Source of the DNA: an uncultured Eubacteriales bacterium
Lineage (GTDB): Bacteria > Bacillota > Clostridia > Oscillospirales > Oscillospiraceae
Direction: 5' to 3'
Length of the DNA: 9,194 nucleotides
Assembly (NCBI GenBank): GCA_900549705.1
Contig: URPI01000087.1
Span: 1-9,194, forward strand
Within the stretch, counting starts at the first letter, position 1; each line of letters begins with the position of its first letter. Below, piece by piece: positions 5,956 through 9,194 of this stretch. Both the position numbers and the translations under genes were made by a program. Below the pieces are notes generated by a model. It made no database searches, was not told where the DNA came from, and worked only from the letters and a program-made list of their open reading frames with translations.

Positions 5956-6552
5956 TTACAAATCCAGCGCCGGGTTCATGAAGTACACATTTTTCTGATT
6001 CAGCTTATCCCGCAGCAGCTGGATTGCTTCACCGAAGCGCTGGAAATGGACGATTTCCCGCTCCCGCAGGAAGCGAATCACATCGTTTACATCCGGGTCA
6101 TCGCTGATGCGCAGGATGTTGTCGTAGGTGGTTCGGGCTTTTTGCTCCGCCGCCAAATCTTCTGTCAGGTCGGTGAGGGGGTCACCGGTGACCTGCATGG
6201 TGGCTGCGCTCCATGGAGTTCCCACTGCGGCGGCGGGGTAGACCCCGGCGGAGTGATCCACAAAATAGGGGGCAAAGGCTGGGTCCTTCAGCTGCTCATC
6301 CTTTAGATTCCGGGTCAGCTGATGAACAATGGCTCCAATCATCTCCAAATGCCCCAATTCTTCCGTTCCAATGTCCGTCAGCAGACCACGCAGCTCGTCA
6401 AAGGGCATGGAGTAGCGCTGGGAAAGATAGCGCAGGCTGGCGCCCAGCTCTCCGTCCGGGCCGCCATACTGGGTCAGGATGATTTTTGCCAGTGCCGGGT
6501 TGGGATTCTGGATTCTCACGGGATACTGTAGCTTCTTATCATAGGCAAACAT
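5956..6552 (-). CDS. cotJC: CotJC, spore-coat manganese catalase-like protein
   Basis: The 198-residue protein belongs to the short manganese (di-iron-type) catalase family found in the CotJ spore-coat complex (B. subtilis CotJC is 189 residues). Ligand positions match those of characterised Mn catalases: E35 in GELGASLRYL, E65 and H68 in EELGH, E136 in AAEQKAR and H169 in EIVHFQRFGE, with the 33-residue E-to-H spacing preserved. Catalase activity is therefore plausible. The start ATG (6550-6552) follows AAGGAGGG (complement of 6561-6568), which overlaps the end of the upstream gene, so translation is probably coupled. The two genes are 4 bp apart and form the cotJ operon. The protein would be made in the mother cell and deposited in the coat. 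Confidence 0.96.
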   Translation of the reverse strand: MFAYDKKLQYPVRIQNPNPALAKIILTQYGGPDGELGASLRYLSQRYSMPFDELRGLLTDIGTEELGHLEMIGAIVHQLTRNLKDEQLKDPAFAPYFVDHSAGVYPAAAVGTPWSAATMQVTGDPLTDLTEDLAAEQKARTTYDNILRISDDPDVNDVIRFLREREIVHFQRFGEAIQLLRDKLNQKNVYFMNPALDL

Positions 6553-6556
6553 GGTC

Positions 6557-6997
6557 TTAGCCCTCCTTGTTCATGCAGTATTCCCACGGCCATGGGTCAC
6601 TGAGCCAGCGATAAGTGCTGTCGTCATCGGGGTCGTAATGGTTCAGCGGCCCCTGCTGTTTGGCGTATTCCGTGGCCATTTCCCGGTACATCTGCTGATA
6701 GCGTCGGTACAGCTCCAGCGCTTCGGTGTCGTCCCGGTGGGTGTCCAGATAAAGCGCCAGCTCCTGCACGGCAAAGGCCAGCTCTTGCAGCTGCGCCATT
6801 GTGGACTGGGGCAGCTGCGTTTGATTTGCCATGCCCATAAAGGGCAGATCCAGACCGGGATAGATGGTGCCACGCACCAGACCGATGCCGGTTTCGTATC
6901 GTGCCGGGTCATCCGCTTGGAAGGGGACGTAGGGATTGGCCAGGGGAGCCATGGCCGGAAGCGTCCCGATTCCTGTTTCTCGCTTCTTCTGCTGCAT
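6557..6997 (-). CDS. cotJA-cotJB: CotJA-CotJB fused spore-coat protein
   Basis: One 146-residue frame contains both small CotJ partners. Residues about 17-58 (LANPYVPFQ, then GTIYPGLDLPF) have the CotJA signature. Residues about 66-140 (LQELAFAVQELALYLDTHRD, GPLNHY, LSDPWPWEY) have the CotJB signature. In B. subtilis these are separate genes, cotJA and cotJB, upstream of cotJC. The start is chosen at 6997 because AAGGAGG (complement of 7006-7012) is eight bases away. The adjacent ATG at 7000 is equally possible (five bases), and a longer frame from 7033 would place the ribosome binding site inside the gene. The role is assembly of the CotJ complex in the spore coat; the precise mechanism is not settled for the family. 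cotJC follows 4 bp downstream. Confidence 0.88.
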   Translation of the reverse strand: MQQKKRETGIGTLPAMAPLANPYVPFQADDPARYETGIGLVRGTIYPGLDLPFMGMANQTQLPQSTMAQLQELAFAVQELALYLDTHRDDTEALELYRRYQQMYREMATEYAKQQGPLNHYDPDDDSTYRWLSDPWPWEYCMNKEG

Positions 6998-7041
6998 CAT
7001 CATTGCCTCCTTGCCATTGACAGTTCTTGTCATGACAGGTC

Positions 7042-7049
7042 ATTCTATG
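7042..7049 (-). promoter_or_regulatory. Candidate sigma-E type -10 element of the cotJ operon
   Basis: On the minus strand CATAGAAT differs by one base from the sigma-E -10 consensus CATACAAT and lies about 42 bp before the cotJA-cotJB start. No clear -35 ATA element is seen at the best spacing. The cotJ operon is sigma-E dependent in B. subtilis, which raises the prior. A 10-bp perfect palindrome TGTCATGACA (7028-7037) lies just downstream in the leader. Confidence 0.4.
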
Positions 7050-7068
7050 CCATCTTTTCGGAAATGTT

Positions 7069-7076
7069 CATACCAC
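7069..7076 (+). promoter_or_regulatory. Weak candidate sporulation-type -10 element for cwlD
   Basis: CATACCAC on the plus strand resembles the CATAC core shared by sigma-E and sigma-G -10 elements and lies 38 bp before the cwlD start, a suitable distance. No good -35 is visible, so this is only a candidate. The 117 bp between the divergent cotJ and cwlD starts must hold both promoters. Confidence 0.25.
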
Positions 7077-7114
7077 CGCCGATGTGGAATATGCTTTCCG
7101 TGAGGTGGGTGAAC

Positions 7115-7825
7115 ATGGTGCGACAATTGCGGCGGAAGAAGGAAGTACCATTTTATATGCTTGTGGTGATGCTGTTTCTGCTGGGAACCATAATGGGCAG
7201 CCGCAGCATTGAGACCATTGCAGAAAAGATCCCCATGGAGCGTCTGCACCGCATAGTGATTGACCCGGGGCATGGCGGCGAGGACGGCGGGGCGGTATCC
7301 TGCACCGGGAAAAACGAAAGCAACTTCAATCTTCAAATCTCCCTGCGGCTCAATGACCTATTTCATTTGCTGGGCTACGAAACCGTCATGATACGAACCG
7401 CGGACGTGTCCGTGTATACCAGCGGAGACACCATTGCGCAGAGAAAAGTGTCCGATTTGAAGCAGCGCGTCCGCATTGTCCAGCGAACCAGCGATGCCGT
7501 GCTTGTTAGTATCCATCAAAATACATTTCCAGAGGGAAAATACAGCGGTGCTCAGGTTTTTTATGCCGCTTCTCCCGGCAGCAAGGAGCTCTCTGCCCGG
7601 ATACAGGCAGATTTGGTTGCCAGTCTGAATCCAGGCAGCAGTCGGAAGGAGAAAAAGGGAGATGGCATCTATCTTCTGGAAAAAATCACTGCGCCGGGCG
7701 TTCTGGTGGAATGCGGCTTCCTGTCCAACTGGCAGGAGGAGGCAAAGCTGTCCACACCGGATTATCAGAAGAAGCTGTGCTGCGTGATTTCTGCCTCAGT
7801 GGCATCCTTCCTTGCATCCCCTTGA
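7115..7825 (+). CDS. cwlD: CwlD, sporulation N-acetylmuramoyl-L-alanine amidase
   Basis: The 236-residue protein (B. subtilis CwlD is 237) is an Amidase_3 (PF01520) zinc enzyme. With the deacetylase PdaA, CwlD-type enzymes convert cortex muramic acid to muramic-delta-lactam by first removing the peptide side chain, marking cortex for lysis at germination. A basic N-terminus (MVRQLRRKKE) and one hydrophobic helix (about 12-28) give a membrane anchor or uncleaved signal. The domain starts at RIVIDPGHGGEDGG (46-59). Zinc ligands are H53, E68 and H134 (SIHQN), and the catalytic Glu is E199 in VLVECGF. GAGGTG at 7102-7107 is well spaced for the ATG at 7115; upstream in-frame ATGs lack a ribosome binding site. 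It is divergent from the cotJ operon, so both are spore genes. Confidence 0.94.
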   Translation: MVRQLRRKKEVPFYMLVVMLFLLGTIMGSRSIETIAEKIPMERLHRIVIDPGHGGEDGGAVSCTGKNESNFNLQISLRLNDLFHLLGYETVMIRTADVSVYTSGDTIAQRKVSDLKQRVRIVQRTSDAVLVSIHQNTFPEGKYSGAQVFYAASPGSKELSARIQADLVASLNPGSSRKEKKGDGIYLLEKITAPGVLVECGFLSNWQEEAKLSTPDYQKKLCCVISASVASFLASP

Positions 7826-7840
7826 CGGCAATGGTATAAT
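7812..7840 (+). promoter_or_regulatory. Predicted sigma-A promoter of radA inside the cwlD 3' end
   Basis: TTGCAT (7812-7817), a 17-bp spacer and a perfect TATAAT (7835-7840) preceded by TGG (extended -10) give a strong vegetative promoter. The -35 box lies within the last codons of cwlD. Transcription would begin near 7847, about 23 nt before the radA ATG. It lets a housekeeping gene be expressed independently of its sporulation-specific neighbour. Confidence 0.75.
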
Positions 7841-7869
7841 GGGAGAAAAACAAACGGGGTAGAACTGGA

Positions 7870-9194
7870 ATGGCAAAAGCGAAAACGGTTTTTTACTGTA
7901 CAAACTGCGGAAATGAAACACCTCGCTGGCAGGGAAAATGCCCCGCCTGCGGTGCCTGGAACACCATTGAGGAGCATATTGAAAAGCCCTCGGCGGGCAG
8001 CGTAAAAACAAAAGCAGCCCCGGTTGGGCAGAGTAAACGCCCGCAGCGGCTGCAAGAAATATCATCGGAAGGGGAGACCCGCTTTTCCACCGGCATGGGA
8101 GAGCTGGATCGAGTGCTGGGCGGCGGTGCAGTAGCCGGTTCTCTGGTACTGGTCAGCGGCGCGCCGGGCATTGGCAAATCCACTTTGCTGCTGCAAATCT
8201 GCAACAGCCTCTGTGCAGACAGAAGCGTGTTATATGTATCCGGTGAGGAAAGTGAGCGCCAGCTGAAGCTCCGGGCGGAGCGATTGGGTGTTGCGCCGGA
8301 GTCGCTGTTTGTCCTGTCAGAAACCCGGCTGTCCGACATTTTGGAGGCTGCTGCCGAAACCAAACCGGACATTCTGATTGTGGACTCCATTCAGACTCTT
8401 TATAATGAGGAGAATGATTCTTCGCCTGGAAGTGTCTCCCAGGTGAAGGACTGCACCATGTCCATGATGCAGCTGAGCAAATCCAACGGTATTACGGTTT
8501 TTGTGGTGGGGCACATCAACAAAGATGGAAACATTGCAGGCCCCAAGGTGCTGGAGCATATGGTGGACTGCGTGCTGTATTTTGAGGGCGACCCCAATTC
8601 CTCTTATCGGCTGCTGCGGGCTGCCAAAAACCGCTTTGGCTCCACCAACGAGATTGGCGTTTTTGAGATGCAGGATTCCGGTTTGACCGAGGTGCCCAAT
8701 CCCTCCCAGATGCTTCTGGAAGGCAGACCGGAGGGAGCCAGCGGTACTTGCGTTTCCTGCGTGATGGAGGGCACCAGACCGGTGCTGGCAGAGGTGCAGG
8801 CGCTGGTGGCAAAAACCATGCTCAATGTGCCCCGGCGGGTCTCTGATGGCTTCGATTTCAACCGGGCGGTGCTGATGCTGGCGGTCATGGAAAAGCGAGC
8901 AGGCATGAAAATGAGTATGTTCGATGCCTATGTCAATGTCATCGGCGGACTGCGGCTGGACGAACCGGGAGCAGATTTGCCGGTGGTGCTGGCGCTGGCT
9001 TCCTCCTATCGGGATCAGTGCATCCCGGACGACCTGGTAGCTGTTGGAGAGGTGGGCATGACCGGAGAAATTCGCTCGGTCTCCCATATGAACCAGCGGC
9101 TGGCGGAGATTTCCCGGCTGGGCTTCAAAAAATGTATGATTCCTCGGGCGAAATCATTTCCATGTAGTGGAAACGACCGGACTTGTGTATCTGG
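7870..9194 (+). CDS. radA: DNA repair protein RadA (Sms), 3' end cut by window
   Basis: RadA is a RecA-like, DnaB-related ATPase that drives branch migration during recombinational repair. The visible part has the N-terminal zinc finger with C10, C13, C24 and C27, then Walker A SGAPGIGKST (96-105; most homologues have GDPG, here GAPG), SGEES (124-128), Walker B ILIVDSIQT (168-176), the RadA-specific KNRFG (253-257) and the C-terminal Lon-protease-like domain from about 290, including GADLP (367-371) and GEVGMTGEIR (393-402). The start at 7870 is supported by family alignment; the ribosome binding site is weak (GGGG at 7856-7859). After GFKKCMIPR (418-426) the frame no longer resembles RadA, although no stop appears before the window edge; a one-base indel near 9151 is suspected. 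About 30 C-terminal residues would lie beyond the edge. Confidence 0.95.
   Translation, partial: MAKAKTVFYCTNCGNETPRWQGKCPACGAWNTIEEHIEKPSAGSVKTKAAPVGQSKRPQRLQEISSEGETRFSTGMGELDRVLGGGAVAGSLVLVSGAPGIGKSTLLLQICNSLCADRSVLYVSGEESERQLKLRAERLGVAPESLFVLSETRLSDILEAAAETKPDILIVDSIQTLYNEENDSSPGSVSQVKDCTMSMMQLSKSNGITVFVVGHINKDGNIAGPKVLEHMVDCVLYFEGDPNSSYRLLRAAKNRFGSTNEIGVFEMQDSGLTEVPNPSQMLLEGRPEGASGTCVSCVMEGTRPVLAEVQALVAKTMLNVPRRVSDGFDFNRAVLMLAVMEKRAGMKMSMFDAYVNVIGGLRLDEPGADLPVVLALASSYRDQCIPDDLVAVGEVGMTGEIRSVSHMNQRLAEISRLGFKKCMIPRAKSFPCSGNDRTCVS
9157..9173. repeat. Short inverted repeat near the window edge
   Basis: TTTCCA (9157-9162) and TGGAAA (9168-9173) flank TGTAG. The repeat lies exactly where the radA reading frame stops resembling the family, so it may mark a sequencing or assembly fault, or it may be chance. 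Confidence 0.3.

Noticed and set aside
6551..7114. N-terminal extension of cwlD from 6551
   Set aside because: It is antisense to the CotJA-CotJB gene, and CwlD length and ribosome binding site both point to the ATG at 7115.
7818..7840. TTGACG at 7822 as the -35 of the radA promoter
   Set aside because: It is only 7 bp from TATAAT. TTGCAT at 7812-7817 has the correct 17-bp spacing.

Overview
The window reads as chromosomal DNA from a moderately GC-rich, spore-forming member of the Bacillota, most likely class Clostridia and perhaps an Oscillospiraceae/Ruminococcaceae-type gut bacterium. The spore genes (cotJ operon, cwlD), strong AGGAGG ribosome binding sites, standard code and TTGACA/TATAAT-type promoters support this. 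The exact taxon cannot be read from the sequence. I see no mobile element, CRISPR array, tRNA or rRNA.

Layout, left to right. (1) The 5' 312 codons of asnA (ammonia-dependent asparagine synthetase) lie on the minus strand and run off the left edge. They have their own promoter and a short leader. (2) A mostly non-coding stretch of about 385 bp is followed by a 58-residue small protein on the plus strand with a very good ribosome binding site. A GC-rich hairpin closes it off from the convergent next gene. (3) A flavin reductase-domain protein (minus) and an HxlR-family winged-helix regulator (plus) are divergent and share about 130 bp containing an inverted-repeat operator. (4) A strong bidirectional terminator precedes a polytopic membrane protein of unknown function (minus). 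(5) A BlaI-family repressor and a BlaR1-like M56 membrane metalloprotease form a two-gene operon (plus), preceded by an array of BlaI-type dyads. The protease does not carry the usual penicillin-binding sensor. Its C-terminal extracellular part looks like a phosphodiester glycosidase (NAGPA, PF09992) domain whose normally conserved DGGGS-type motif is replaced. (6) The spore block follows: cotJC (manganese catalase-like) and an upstream gene that joins CotJA and CotJB in one ORF (minus), divergent from cwlD (cortex muramoyl-L-alanine amidase, plus). (7) radA (plus) starts from an extended -10 promoter inside the end of cwlD and runs off the right edge. Its last ~15 codons do not look like RadA, which suggests an indel or poor sequence near the edge.

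How the genes may work together. The HxlR regulator probably controls itself and the neighbouring flavin reductase. The BlaI/M56 pair should be a signal-relay switch in which the membrane protease senses an extracellular ligand and releases the repressor. The replaced sensor suggests a ligand other than a beta-lactam, possibly a sugar-phosphate or cell-wall glycan; this is inference. The cotJ and cwlD genes belong to the mother-cell sporulation programme.

The most interesting items are the sensor swap in the M56 protein, its repressor operator array and the CotJA-CotJB fusion.
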